A stretch of DNA of 64,000 nucleotides, from NCBI GenBank assembly GCA_902778105.1, contig CACYWN010000006.1, positions 1 through 64,000 of the forward strand, read 5' to 3'. The translations under genes and the position numbers were made by a program. The notes beneath the pieces are model-generated. The model ran no database searches, was not told the DNA's origin, and saw only the letters and a program-made list of their open reading frames with translations. Within the stretch, counting starts at the first letter, position 1. The number at the start of each line of letters is the position of its first letter. This DNA comes from an uncultured Bacteroidia bacterium (GTDB taxonomy: Bacteria > Bacteroidota > Bacteroidia > Bacteroidales > UBA932). Below are positions 6,555 through 15,748 of the stretch, piece after piece.

Positions 6555-7712
6555 CTAGTGCACGAACGTGCAATAATCGGCGAAGACGTCACGGACGACG
6601 TCGTCCCAGTTGAGATAAAGGTCCCGGCGCGCCGCGTCGGAGACCTTTTCGTATAGGTCCGGATGGTCCAGGATGTCCATGATCATCTGCGCATAGGCGC
6701 CCTCCTCCTGACGACAGGCGAAACCGTTGACACCCGGAGTCACGGTGGCGGCGGTGCGGGCCCCTTCCAGGAAGACGGTGGGCGTTCCCTGGCAGGCCGC
6801 CTCTATCTGCACCAGCGAATTCGCATCGTACAGCGAGGGGAACAGGAAGAGTTTCGCCCGGGAATACAGGTTTTCCAGCATTTCCTTGCTGGAAACCAGG
6901 CCGCACATCACAACCTCCCCGGTCAGACCCTGCTCCCTGACAAGGGCCGCAAGTTTGTCCTCGTCCTGCCCCCTGCCGACGAACAACATCCGGAAGTTCT
7001 TCAGTCCCATTGCCTTGGCCTTTGCCAGGGCCCGGACCGTGAAGTCGATGTTCTTGATGAAATTGATCCGTCCCACGAAGAGGAAGACGGTAGCCCCGGC
7101 CGGGATGCCATAGGTCTCATTGACGATCCGCGCCGACTCGGCCGGATCGAGTACCGGCAGATGGTCGGTGGCATTGAGCCGCACCTTGCAGGGGGCGGTC
7201 AGGCCGTATTCGTGGACATACAGGTCCTTGATGCCCTCGTTCACGGCCCAGCACTCGTCGCAGGCGTTGAACACCCGCATGATGGCATCCATCGCCATGT
7301 TCACGGCAGGCTTGAACTTCAGGGGCTTCTCGAAGTCCTGCCTGTACTGCGAATGCAGGGTCGCGACCACGGGAAGCTTGTGCACCTTGGCATAAAGGAC
7401 TCCCGCCAGGCTCACGGAGAACGGGGAATGGATATGGACCAGGTCGATGCCGCTCAGCAGGAGCTGCGCATCGAACTTCGGGTCCAGCATGGAGGTTGGG
7501 ACGTCGTAGTCGCTCTTGATGAGCGGGAACGACGAGCAGCGCACCACCTTATACGGCATGCGGGCATCGTCTTCCCGGTTGAACCCCCGGGTCTCGGGAC
7601 AGAAAACCACGACATCGCAATACTGCACCAGCCGGCGGGCATAATTGTCCACGACTTTGATGACCCCGTCCACCATCGGATACCAGGTGTCGATGAATAA
7701 TCCGACTTTCAT
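6555..7712 (-). CDS. Glycosyltransferase family 4, probably acting on a membrane lipid
   Basis: This 385 aa enzyme has a GT-B fold. The N-terminal half starts MKVGLFIDTWYPMVDGV and contains the acceptor-side DLVHIHSPFSVSLAG loop. The C-terminal half has FLFVGRINFIKNID, the SSKEMLENLY segment and FLFPSLYDANSLVQIEA with the family's E-x7-E-type nucleotide-sugar site. The start resembles mono-glucosyldiacylglycerol synthases and PimB-type enzymes. No transmembrane helix is seen, so it likely works at the inner face of the membrane. The acceptor is unproven. It lies downstream of the galactosidase gene on the same strand. Confidence 0.85.
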   Translation of the reverse strand: MKVGLFIDTWYPMVDGVIKVVDNYARRLVQYCDVVVFCPETRGFNREDDARMPYKVVRCSSFPLIKSDYDVPTSMLDPKFDAQLLLSGIDLVHIHSPFSVSLAGVLYAKVHKLPVVATLHSQYRQDFEKPLKFKPAVNMAMDAIMRVFNACDECWAVNEGIKDLYVHEYGLTAPCKVRLNATDHLPVLDPAESARIVNETYGIPAGATVFLFVGRINFIKNIDFTVRALAKAKAMGLKNFRMLFVGRGQDEDKLAALVREQGLTGEVVMCGLVSSKEMLENLYSRAKLFLFPSLYDANSLVQIEAACQGTPTVFLEGARTAATVTPGVNGFACRQEEGAYAQMIMDILDHPDLYEKVSDAARRDLYLNWDDVVRDVFADYCTFVH

Positions 7713-7758
7713 GTTTGTCTTCAGTTCAGGTTCAGTAATAACCGGAGGGCCGTCCCCC

Positions 7759-7969
7759 CTAAATCGCCAATCTGTCGAACTTTTCCTTGAAGTCTCTCCA
7801 ACGGTAGAATCCCGGGGCGGCTTCGGGGAGCGGCAAGGTGGCGCAGAAACCGTTCAGGAGCACCTGGATGAGGATATCCTCCGGGTGCCTTTTGCTGCGG
7901 AAGAAGGCCATCTGGAAGTTGCACTGCGCAGGCGAGCGCCAGGATCGCGGAAAAGAGTTTCTTGTTCAT
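7759..7969 (-). pseudogene. Small frameshifted gene remnant between galactosidase and glycosyltransferase
   Basis: An ATG at 7969 opens a signal-peptide-like start (MNKKLFSAILALACAV). In that frame it runs into Pro/Arg-rich sequence without homology character. The next frame reads MAFFRSKRHPEDILIQVLL to a stop at 7759-7761, ending FYRWRDFKEKFDRLAI, which has the composition of a real protein. A one-base shift near 7920 would join the two into a ~69 aa polypeptide. It may be a decayed small gene, or an intact ~50 aa ORF starting at 7911. No family was recognised. Confidence 0.4.
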
Positions 7970-7979
7970 ATCCGGCCGT

Positions 7980-10046
7980 TTATTGGATTTCAACCGCTTC
8001 GACCAGCAGGGCTCCGTCCACGGGAACCGGAAGGACGGTCTTCTCCTCCGCCGTGACGACGCCGAGGTCCTTATGGTTGTAGTAATCGGTCAATTGGTAA
8101 CGGTGTCCGGCCTCCAGGCCTCTCAGTTCCACCTCCTGAACCGGCGTCCCATGGGTATAGAAAGCGTAATTGAGGGTACCGTCCTTTCGGATCACGTGGG
8201 TTTCCGGATAGTCGAAACCAATGTCGTACAGGCCCCAGACATACTCGCCGTGGGCCAGGTCCTTCTGGTAGAAAATGTCCATGGCGTTCTTCAGCAGGGC
8301 CTCCCGTTCCGGGGTCAGGAGATAGCCGGGCTCGCCCTTCTTCAGGCGCGGATTCTCCCTGGGCCAGGTGAATTTCGTCCCCAGGATGGCGCCGATGCCC
8401 AGCTGCGTGGGGTAATCGTTGCCGCCGTCGGAGAGTTCGATGTGGTCGCCGTAGTAGGCCGTCTTGGGCGCCAGGGCGCGGAGGACATAGCCCTTGGTAC
8501 GGATCTGCCAGCTGGACAGGGGATCGGAGGAAACCGTCTTGTTGGTGTAGGGCAGGTTGTACACGGAGAAACAGTCGCCGCAGGGGCAGTACTGGAGCAC
8601 GGCGTGCGGATTGATGCCGCGGGCCGTGTCGTAGATGAGCTTGAAGATGGTCGGCAGCTCCCGGACGACCTTTTCCGGATCGTCCGGATGGTGGGCGGGA
8701 TTGTAGTCCGGCGGAACGGCGTTCATGTACTGGCCGTCCAGCTTGAGGCCCTCGTAGCCGTATTCTCCGATGAACTTCTCGACGAGCCGTTTCGTCTCGG
8801 AGCGGACGTCCTCATCCACGGGAGAGAGGTACCAGCTATCCCACCAGGAGATGTCCCGCGGTTTCCCTTCCTGGTCCAGGATCAGGGCGTTGGGATGCTC
8901 CTGAAGGAACTTGGTGCCGGGGTCGGCCGCGAACGGCGCCCACCACAGGTCGGCCTTCAGGCCGTATTTGTGGATTTCGTCCACCATGTATTTCATGTCG
9001 GCGTCCCCGCGGGGGAAGCGGTCCGTATTGAGGTCCCAGTCGCCTTCCGCGATCTGGTAGCCGTCGTCCAGGGTGGCCCACTTGAACCCCAGCTCCTTCA
9101 CCTTCGGAAGGGTGCCGATGATCTCGTCAATCGTGAACAGGCGCTCGTAGCCCCAGGCGCACCATGCCGGTTCAAAGGCATCCGGCTCGCTTTCCGGCAT
9201 CACGACACCCACGCATTCGAGCAGCTGGGCGTAATTTCGGAGGGCGCCGAAGCAGTCTCCCTTGAACACGTGGAAGAAAGTCGTGCAGGTCGAGAGTGAA
9301 CCGCCGTCCTCCAGCACCACCGGTGCGTCAAACTCCTTGACGATGGACACGGTAGCCCGGGATTCGCCCGCCTTCATCTCCACCGGCAGGCTCAGCCGCT
9401 GGGGAACGGGTTCCAGGTGGCCGATGGCCAAGCCGGCATCCCGGCGCCAGAGGCAGGTTACAGGGGTGCCTCCACCATAGTCGGAGCCGTTCATGCCCAT
9501 GTAGTTTTTCTGGAAGAAACCCTCCCGGACCGGGAAGATCCAGTCGGACCGGTTCTCCGTGGACTGGCCCTGGAAGGACCAGAACCCGGGATCGGACTCC
9601 CCGGCAGCCAGCTCGAAACGGTCCATCGTCCAGCCTTTTACCGAAAGCGGGGCCCCGGTGGCGTTGGTGAATTCCGCCCGGGCGACGAAGGTGGAAGGGA
9701 AACGGTCATAGGCCGTGAACGTAAGCTTCTGGAGGATCTTTCCTCCGGCTGCGGGAGCCTCGCCGTGGAAGACGAGGGCCGTCCCCTTTCCGAACGCGTC
9801 GGTCACGGTCTTCTTTTCCGTCCGGACCAAGGCGAAAACAGGCGCATCCCCCTCGACGGAAAGGGCGCTGAAAGTCGAAGGCTCCGCCGTCAGGGGACGG
9901 TCGGCCAGGGTGGCGGAAAGCTGTACTTTCATCCCCTCATCCAGGGAAAACGTCAGGTCACCGCTTATCATCTCGCGGGCCGGTGAGCAGGCGGCCATAA
10001 GCAGCAGGGCGGACAGGCCCATCCAAGCAAAAACTGGCTTTCTCAT
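7980..10046 (-). CDS. GH36-like alpha-galactosidase lipoprotein
   Basis: This 688 aa protein has a lipobox (LLMAAC, about residues 15-20), an N-terminal beta-sandwich supersandwich domain (about 25-300) and a clan GH-D (beta/alpha)8 barrel. Visible catalytic-site markers are ATLDDGYQ (about 325-329), GLKLDGQ with the likely nucleophile Asp437, and TVSSDP with the likely acid/base Asp508. A short C-terminal beta domain follows. The predicted reaction is hydrolysis of terminal alpha-D-galactosides at the cell surface or in the periplasm. Released galactose could be used by GalM and GalK, both encoded later in the window. Substrate specificity within GH36/GH31-like enzymes cannot be fixed from motifs. 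Confidence 0.8.
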   Translation of the reverse strand: MRKPVFAWMGLSALLLMAACSPAREMISGDLTFSLDEGMKVQLSATLADRPLTAEPSTFSALSVEGDAPVFALVRTEKKTVTDAFGKGTALVFHGEAPAAGGKILQKLTFTAYDRFPSTFVARAEFTNATGAPLSVKGWTMDRFELAAGESDPGFWSFQGQSTENRSDWIFPVREGFFQKNYMGMNGSDYGGGTPVTCLWRRDAGLAIGHLEPVPQRLSLPVEMKAGESRATVSIVKEFDAPVVLEDGGSLSTCTTFFHVFKGDCFGALRNYAQLLECVGVVMPESEPDAFEPAWCAWGYERLFTIDEIIGTLPKVKELGFKWATLDDGYQIAEGDWDLNTDRFPRGDADMKYMVDEIHKYGLKADLWWAPFAADPGTKFLQEHPNALILDQEGKPRDISWWDSWYLSPVDEDVRSETKRLVEKFIGEYGYEGLKLDGQYMNAVPPDYNPAHHPDDPEKVVRELPTIFKLIYDTARGINPHAVLQYCPCGDCFSVYNLPYTNKTVSSDPLSSWQIRTKGYVLRALAPKTAYYGDHIELSDGGNDYPTQLGIGAILGTKFTWPRENPRLKKGEPGYLLTPEREALLKNAMDIFYQKDLAHGEYVWGLYDIGFDYPETHVIRKDGTLNYAFYTHGTPVQEVELRGLEAGHRYQLTDYYNHKDLGVVTAEEKTVLPVPVDGALLVEAVEIQ

Positions 10047-10128
10047 CGTTGTGCGTTATATTATCCATTCAAATCCATCCGGAGATACCGGGCCTTGTAG
10101 GCATAATGACAAAGATAAGAAAAATCCG

Positions 10129-10136
10129 TATATTTG
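10129..10136 (+). promoter_or_regulatory. -7 promoter box directly before the phosphatase start
   Basis: TATATTTG ends 5 nt before the ATG at 10142. This supports that ATG over the in-frame one at 10049, and it implies a leaderless transcript. Confidence 0.5.
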
Positions 10137-10141
10137 CGTTC

Positions 10142-11287
10142 ATGAAAAAACGGGCCCTTCCCCTCCGGTCGATTCTCGGCTTCTGCTTCCTCCTCCTCGC
10201 TTCGGAGGCAGCCGCCCAGATCGTGCCCCGGGAGGTATCCATCGAAAACGACCTCCTCGCCCGTTACCTGGACGACTCGGACTACAACCCCGCGGACTAT
10301 ACCTACACCCATATCGACCGGTATATCCCTGAAATGTACGCCCAGTTCGACAAACCCCGGCCCGTGACGTTCGCCTGGGAAAAGGAGCTCTCCTGGAGCC
10401 ATTATGTGCTGGAAATATACGACCTGCGGCTGCACGGGGACCCGGTCGTCCGCCATACCCTTCCCTCCGACACCCTTACCTGCCATATATACAATCTGAT
10501 ACCCGGCCGGGAATACGCCTATGCCCTGATGGGAAAGAACGGCAGTTTCCTCTTTCCCATCGAAGAGGGAACCTTCCTGGTGCAGGGCCGGCGCCGGATG
10601 ATCCGCGCGGATTTCGTCACGAACATCCGGGATTTCGGCGGTCTCCGGACCGAGGACGGGAAGACGCTCCGCTTCGGACGGCTGTTCCGGGGCGCAGCCT
10701 TCGACCATATCCGCAGCAAGGAACGCAGCCCGCTGATCGTCCCCGATGGCATCGCCGTCCTCCGGGACGAACTCCGGATCGGAGCCGAAATCGACCTCCG
10801 GTCGGAAAAGGAACTGCTGCTGCTCGACGACAACCCCGACAATGACATGACCAACTCGATGCTTGGCCCGGGTGTCGAATACTACCACTGCCCGATCTCC
10901 GACTTCGGCGCCATCACGACCGAGAACCTGTACGGCCCGCCCATCGCCGCGGTCGTCGATTGCCTGTCGCGGGGCCTGAACGTATATTTCCACTGTGCGG
11001 CCGGGGCAGACCGGGCGGGCGTCCTGTCCTTCCTGCTGGCCGCGATGGCCGGTGTCAGCGAAAACGACCTGGCCCGGGACTATGAGATTACCGACCTGGC
11101 GCTCGGCAGGACGGCCAGACACACCCGGAATTCCAGGGGAGCCTATAACTACGCGCCTTCCATCGAGTATCTGAAGACGAACTTCCAGGGAGCCACCCTT
11201 GCGGAAAAAGTCCAGAACTACCTCATCCTCAAACATCACGTCACGCGGGAGCAGATTGAAACCCTCCAACGGATCCTCGTGGAATAA
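10142..11287 (+). CDS. Secreted tyrosine/dual-specificity protein phosphatase
   Basis: From the ATG at 10142 the protein is 381 aa with a signal peptide (to about residue 25, ASEAAAQ). An N-terminal Ig-like domain (about 60-145) precedes a phosphatase domain of the Y_phosphatase3 type. The catalytic P-loop is HCAAGADRAG, with Cys285 and Arg291 in the C-x5-R arrangement, preceded by NIRDFGGL and EIDLRSEKE. Being exported, it would act on periplasmic or host/extracellular phosphoproteins or phospho-sugars; the substrate is unknown. An upstream ATG at 10049 is in frame but lies before the promoter box, so it was not chosen. The CotH protein gene follows by 14 nt. Confidence 0.85.
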   Translation: MKKRALPLRSILGFCFLLLASEAAAQIVPREVSIENDLLARYLDDSDYNPADYTYTHIDRYIPEMYAQFDKPRPVTFAWEKELSWSHYVLEIYDLRLHGDPVVRHTLPSDTLTCHIYNLIPGREYAYALMGKNGSFLFPIEEGTFLVQGRRRMIRADFVTNIRDFGGLRTEDGKTLRFGRLFRGAAFDHIRSKERSPLIVPDGIAVLRDELRIGAEIDLRSEKELLLLDDNPDNDMTNSMLGPGVEYYHCPISDFGAITTENLYGPPIAAVVDCLSRGLNVYFHCAAGADRAGVLSFLLAAMAGVSENDLARDYEITDLALGRTARHTRNSRGAYNYAPSIEYLKTNFQGATLAEKVQNYLILKHHVTREQIETLQRILVE

Positions 11288-11301
11288 ACGCTCCCCCCAT
11301 T

Positions 11302-13662
11302 ATGGTAAAACGCGCCTTGACCTGCATACTGTCCTTCCTTCTCCTTGCCTGCCGGCCCGCCGTGCCGGCGGACCCCTATGCCCTGGAGGCTTCGCCTTCT
11401 CCGGTGTTCATCTCGGAATACCGGGTCCTGGACGGCTGGCTTGAACTGTGCAATCCCACCGACACGACCGTCAGCCTCGGAGGATACCGGCTGATCGTGG
11501 ACGGAAAGGACCAGGATCTTTCCACCAGTGCGATGGGACCGAAGGAATACCGGCTGGTGGAGGACATCGAGAGCCTCCGGGAAGCCGTCAGCTGCTTCCT
11601 GCTGGACGGAGAGGGACGGCTCGTGGACATCCTGGACCCGCTCGAAAGCAAGAAACACAAGTCCATTGTCCGGGAAATGGACTCGGCGGGAGAGATGGAC
11701 GAGCGCTCCGAAGAGGACCTGACGCCGGGCTATTCCAACGATGAAACGGGCCGGAAGGCCTACCAGGCCACACGCAGGAAACCCAACCGGACCGGGATTG
11801 CATTCAGTGAGATTTCCGCCTCCGGAGACTCGGACTTCGTGGAGCTCTACAATCCGACCGGCAAGCCGGCGGACCTTTCCGGCTTCGGTCTGTCCGACAA
11901 GGAAAACTATTCCCTTTTCCGCTTTCCCGACAAGACTATCCTCCTTCCGGGCGGCTATCTGGCGGTGTACTGCGACTCGGCCTTCGAGGGCTTGCCCCCC
12001 AGTGACACCCTCCGTGCTCCCTTCTCCATCGGCAACGGCAAGGACTGGCTCTACCTGTCGGACCCGGACGGCAACATCGTCCTGGAGTACGGCCCCGTCG
12101 GGATGCCGAAAGGGGAAAGCCTGGTCTCTCTCCGTGGCTGTCCCTTCATCACCAGCAGAATAATCACCCCGGGACGGGCCAACGAGGCCGCCGGCAACGC
12201 TCCGGCAGCCACGGTCGCGTCAGGACAATATGACGGGGTCGACACCCTGAAGGTGGAACTCTTCGCCCTGGGGGAGATCCATTATTCGACGGACGGATCC
12301 ATTCCCGACCACCGCTCTCCCAAGTACGAGAAGCCTTTCCTCCTGACCAAGACCGCCGTCATCCGGGCCATCGCTTATGGGGAAGACGGTTCCGCTTCGC
12401 CGGTCGGTTCCTACACTTACATCATCAATGAAGGACACGTGCTCGACGTCGTCAGCCTGGTCAGCGATCCCGGCGGCCTGTTCTCGACGGGAAGCGGCAT
12501 CTATTCCAACGGACCTTACCGGCTGAAGCCCAACGGGACCGAGGAGGACGGTACTCCGGGCATCAATTATCCCTATACACAGGCCAACTACTGGAGAAAA
12601 TGGTGGCGGCAGGCCAATGTCTCGCTGCTGCCCAGGGAAGGCGTCGGATTCTCCTATGACTGTGGTGCTTCCATCTTCGGGGGATACTCCCGCATCAACG
12701 CCAAGAAGAGCCTCAAATTCAAGTTCAAGTCGGCTTACGGACCGTCCAAGCTCCACTACCCGCTTTTTCCCAACCGGGACATCGACGAGTACAATTCCTT
12801 CGTGATGCGCACCGGCGGGCAGGATGCCTATGGAACGTTGATCAAGGACGACCTGGCTTCCTACCTGGCCGACGGCCTGATCGACGTCATGGCCACGCGC
12901 CCCGCCATCTTCTACATCAACGGACAGTATTACGGTCTGTATTACATCCGGGAGAAGATCAACGAGCATTACATCGAGGAGCATTACAACATCCCGACGG
13001 ACTCCCTGGACATTGTCGCGCAGCATACGGGAGCGGAGTTCGGGTCGGCGAAGGAATGGCGCGCCCTGCTGTCCTATGCCCGGAGCCACGACCTCTCCCA
13101 ACCCCAGTATTACGCGTATGTCTGCGACCGGATGGACGTGCAGAGCTATGCCGACTGGATCGTGGCGGAAATCTGGCTCGACAACAAGGATCCCGGCAAT
13201 GTCCGGTGCTTCAAGTCACCCCATCTGGACAACAAGTGGCGCTGGATCCTGTACGACGTGGACATGGGGCTGAACGGCCCCCGTTCCGACGGTTTCCTCC
13301 TCTTCCTCAAACCCACGTCCCAGCCGCTCTGGCAGACCGACCTGATCCGGGCGCTGCTGAAGAATCCCGATTTCCGGGCCCTGTTCGTCGAACGGATGGA
13401 GTATCAGATGACGTACATCTGGAACAAGGACCGCGTGAATGCGGCCATCGACCATTTCGCCCGGATGATCGGACCGGAAGTGGAGCGGAACAACAAGCGC
13501 TGGATGGGCGATTATAAACGCTGGACCGGCAGGATCGACGGCCTGCACCAGTATGCCGACGGAAGGCAGGCGTACCTGAAGGAACAGTTCGCCAATAACG
13601 CTTTCCTAAAGCAGCTGCTTCATTTCACGCCAGAAGAACTGGACCGCTGCTTCGGGCATTGA
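11302..13662 (+). CDS. CotH-family lipoprotein with lamin-tail domains
   Basis: This 786 aa lipoprotein has a lipobox (LLLAC at about residue 15). Two lamin-tail domains are visible (about 30-110 and 165-260, with EISASGDSDFVELYNPTG). Next comes a chitobiase-like C-terminal domain (about 300-375, IHYSTDGSIPDHRSPKY) and then a CotH domain (about 450-700) with the kinase-like markers KKSLKFKFKSAYG, YYGLYYIREK and WRWILYDVDMGL. CotH of spore formers is an atypical protein kinase; in Bacteroidetes these proteins are extracellular and of unknown target. It is probably co-transcribed with the phosphatase 14 nt upstream, which is suggestive of a phosphorylation/dephosphorylation pair but unproven. 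Confidence 0.85.
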   Translation: MVKRALTCILSFLLLACRPAVPADPYALEASPSPVFISEYRVLDGWLELCNPTDTTVSLGGYRLIVDGKDQDLSTSAMGPKEYRLVEDIESLREAVSCFLLDGEGRLVDILDPLESKKHKSIVREMDSAGEMDERSEEDLTPGYSNDETGRKAYQATRRKPNRTGIAFSEISASGDSDFVELYNPTGKPADLSGFGLSDKENYSLFRFPDKTILLPGGYLAVYCDSAFEGLPPSDTLRAPFSIGNGKDWLYLSDPDGNIVLEYGPVGMPKGESLVSLRGCPFITSRIITPGRANEAAGNAPAATVASGQYDGVDTLKVELFALGEIHYSTDGSIPDHRSPKYEKPFLLTKTAVIRAIAYGEDGSASPVGSYTYIINEGHVLDVVSLVSDPGGLFSTGSGIYSNGPYRLKPNGTEEDGTPGINYPYTQANYWRKWWRQANVSLLPREGVGFSYDCGASIFGGYSRINAKKSLKFKFKSAYGPSKLHYPLFPNRDIDEYNSFVMRTGGQDAYGTLIKDDLASYLADGLIDVMATRPAIFYINGQYYGLYYIREKINEHYIEEHYNIPTDSLDIVAQHTGAEFGSAKEWRALLSYARSHDLSQPQYYAYVCDRMDVQSYADWIVAEIWLDNKDPGNVRCFKSPHLDNKWRWILYDVDMGLNGPRSDGFLLFLKPTSQPLWQTDLIRALLKNPDFRALFVERMEYQMTYIWNKDRVNAAIDHFARMIGPEVERNNKRWMGDYKRWTGRIDGLHQYADGRQAYLKEQFANNAFLKQLLHFTPEELDRCFGH

Positions 13663-13666
13663 CGGC

Positions 13667-14983
13667 CTACAGCGCGCCCAGGATATCCTTCAGCAGACGG
13701 TTCCACTCGATGACGTGGTCCGGCTTCGGGGAATAGCCCAGGACAACCACCACCAGTTCCTTCGAGGGGATGATGAAGATCTCCTGGCCGTCGTGGCCCC
13801 GGCATTCGAACAGGTCCTCCGGCGCGTCGGGATAATCTCCGTCCCGGTTCAGCCAGAAGAAGGCGCCATAGCGGCCCTGGCTGTCCGAAGCCGGCGTTTT
13901 CGAATAGTCCACCCAGCCTTCCGGAAGGATCCTTTTCCCGTCCACGCAGCCGTCGTCCAGGTACAGCTGGCCGAAACGGGCGTAATCGCGGGCCGTGAGA
14001 TACAGGTAGGACGACCCGACCGGCGTTCCGCTCAGGTCTGACTCGAAACAGGCGTCCCGGATGCCCAGCGGGGCGAAAAGACGGTCGTGCAGATAGCCGA
14101 GGAAGGCCTCCTCGGAATCGAACAGGCCGCGCAAGTGGCGCATCACGATGTTCGTGCTCCCGCTGGAATAATACCAATGCGTCCCCGGCTCATATTCAAG
14201 GGGTTTCGAGAGGGCATACAGGCCCATGTCCGTTTCCCGGTGCAGCATGAGGTTCACATCGGAGCGGCTGCCGTAGTCCTCGTTCCAGGAAAGGCCGCTC
14301 TGCATCTGCATCAAGTCTTTGAGGGTAATGCCCTTGCGGCCGTCCTTCTGCCACTGGGGAATGTCCATCGGGGCGTGGACGTCCAGCCGGCCGTCCCCGG
14401 AGAGCAGGCCGACGGCCGCATTCGTGAAGCTCTTGGCCATGCTCCAGCTCAGGAGCCGGGTATCGCGGGAGAATCCCTGCCGGTAGCTTTCCGCAACCAG
14501 CTTCCCCTGATGGAGGATGACGAAAGCGTACGGCGTCCCGTTATAGGCCTGGTCCCGGACCAGGGCCCCGGCGATGGGGGCCAGCCGCGCAGAGAGGGCG
14601 GAATCGCCGGCCGGCAAAGGCTTGGCCGGCAGCGTGTCCACGAAGGACAGACTACCCTCCGGGAGCAGGCCCTTCCTGCCGCGGAGCAACGTAACTCCGT
14701 ATCCATCACGATATTGGGCGGTGGATTTACGCCAGAGGAAACGGCTCGTCACCGTCCGGTTTTCGTAATCCACCTTGTTGCGGTTGAACTTGATGAAGGA
14801 GAAATGAAGGTCCTTCGCCTCTACGTCCGCCTGGTCCCGTCCGGAAACGAAGACCGCCGAGGCAAGGTTCTTGGCCGCATAGCCTGTGATGATGGGCATC
14901 AGGCTGTCCAGATAGAGGCCTCCGCCGAGGAGGGCCGTCAAAAGCACCGCCAGGACGATGCCGAGTGTCTTCTTGTTTTTCAT
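13667..14983 (-). CDS. Secreted serine hydrolase, beta-lactamase class C fold
   Basis: This 438 aa protein has an N-terminal membrane anchor or signal (about 7-25). The SxxK motif SMAK (Ser181-Lys184) lies in SWSMAKSFTNAAVG, a typical signature of class C-like esterases and 6-aminohexanoate-dimer-hydrolase relatives. A YSSGSTN segment near the middle and GHDGQE near the end correspond to the second and third motifs. Class C-fold enzymes of this kind are more often esterases or peptidases than true beta-lactamases. It overlaps the membrane protein gene upstream by a few bases, so translation is probably coupled, and it converges with the CotH gene with 4 nt between the stops. Confidence 0.85.
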   Translation of the reverse strand: MKNKKTLGIVLAVLLTALLGGGLYLDSLMPIITGYAAKNLASAVFVSGRDQADVEAKDLHFSFIKFNRNKVDYENRTVTSRFLWRKSTAQYRDGYGVTLLRGRKGLLPEGSLSFVDTLPAKPLPAGDSALSARLAPIAGALVRDQAYNGTPYAFVILHQGKLVAESYRQGFSRDTRLLSWSMAKSFTNAAVGLLSGDGRLDVHAPMDIPQWQKDGRKGITLKDLMQMQSGLSWNEDYGSRSDVNLMLHRETDMGLYALSKPLEYEPGTHWYYSSGSTNIVMRHLRGLFDSEEAFLGYLHDRLFAPLGIRDACFESDLSGTPVGSSYLYLTARDYARFGQLYLDDGCVDGKRILPEGWVDYSKTPASDSQGRYGAFFWLNRDGDYPDAPEDLFECRGHDGQEIFIIPSKELVVVVLGYSPKPDHVIEWNRLLKDILGAL

Positions 14984-15633
14984 TCTTCGATGTCATTAAG
15001 GAAAGGAAAGGCCTCGCCCTTGACCAGCCAGGCGAAACCGAACAGGTGCAGGAGGAGGATTTCCACGACCATCACCGTCCAGCCCGGCGCGCCGAGGATC
15101 TTGGCGACGGCGAAAACCGCCATCAGCCCCAGCATGCCGTAGCCGCAGATGCGGTAAATCTTGTTGCGGAGGATCTTGCGCTCCGTCATGACGGCTCCGT
15201 GCTTGGTGAACTGGAGGAGGCTGTTCAGGGCGATGGTCAGGAAAAACAGGCACGCAAAGACGGTGTGGAGGATGTTGGAGGCTTCCATCGGCAGTTGGAA
15301 AAAGCCGACGGGCGTGCCGGGCTCCTTCCAGCTGACGGCGCACGGAAACAGGACGATGCCCAGGCCGAACAGGCCGGAAAGGGTGGTGATCAGGTTGTCC
15401 GTCCAGTCATAGCCGATGTAGGAGATCAGGACGATGCAGGCGGGGACCAGGACGCCCACCAGGGCGGGACTCACGTAATAGGTCGCGGAAATGCTCCACC
15501 ACCATTCGCCGTTGTGGCGCTCCGCGATTCCGGCGGAAAACAGGGCCAGCCAGGGGAGGATGACGCCCAGAATCCCGCAAAGGTTCCGAATCCGCAGGTA
15601 CATCTTCTCTTCTTTGGTCGATCGTAATGCCAT
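14980..15633 (-). CDS. Polytopic membrane protein of unknown function
   Basis: This 217 aa protein (207 aa if the internal Met at residue 11 is used) has about six transmembrane segments: GVILPWLALFSAG, ALVGVLVPACIVLI, an ISATYYVSP loop, a central LFGLGIVLFPCAV, then LHTVFACLFFLTIAL and a C-terminal pair. Its hydropathy resembles DUF998-type membrane proteins, but no diagnostic motif is visible. The stop overlaps the start of the serine hydrolase. A leftward TATCTTTG box at 15669-15662 lies upstream. Confidence 0.7.
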   Translation of the reverse strand: MALRSTKEEKMYLRIRNLCGILGVILPWLALFSAGIAERHNGEWWWSISATYYVSPALVGVLVPACIVLISYIGYDWTDNLITTLSGLFGLGIVLFPCAVSWKEPGTPVGFFQLPMEASNILHTVFACLFFLTIALNSLLQFTKHGAVMTERKILRNKIYRICGYGMLGLMAVFAVAKILGAPGWTVMVVEILLLHLFGFAWLVKGEAFPFLNDIEE

Positions 15634-15661
15634 GGTATTGATTCATTAGGGACACGCTGCC

Positions 15662-15669
15662 CAAAGATA
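15662..15669 (-). promoter_or_regulatory. -7 promoter box for the membrane protein/serine hydrolase pair
   Basis: The revcomp reads TATCTTTG, 28 nt before the start at 15633. Confidence 0.4.
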
Positions 15670-15712
15670 CAAAATAAATGGAAGACCGGATGCTTTTTCG
15701 GCCGCGATTCAT

Positions 15713-15720
15713 TATCTTTG
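15713..15720 (+). promoter_or_regulatory. -7 promoter box for upp
   Basis: TATCTTTG lies 28 nt upstream of the upp ATG at 15749. With the leftward box at 15662-15669 it forms a divergent promoter region. Confidence 0.45.
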
Positions 15721-15748
15721 TATTCCGGAAAACCATTCAACCACAACT

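Noticed and set aside
13667..14983. Antibiotic-resistance beta-lactamase
   Set aside because: It has the class C fold motif SMAK, but the surrounding signature is that of esterase/6-aminohexanoate-hydrolase-like proteins, so resistance should not be inferred.
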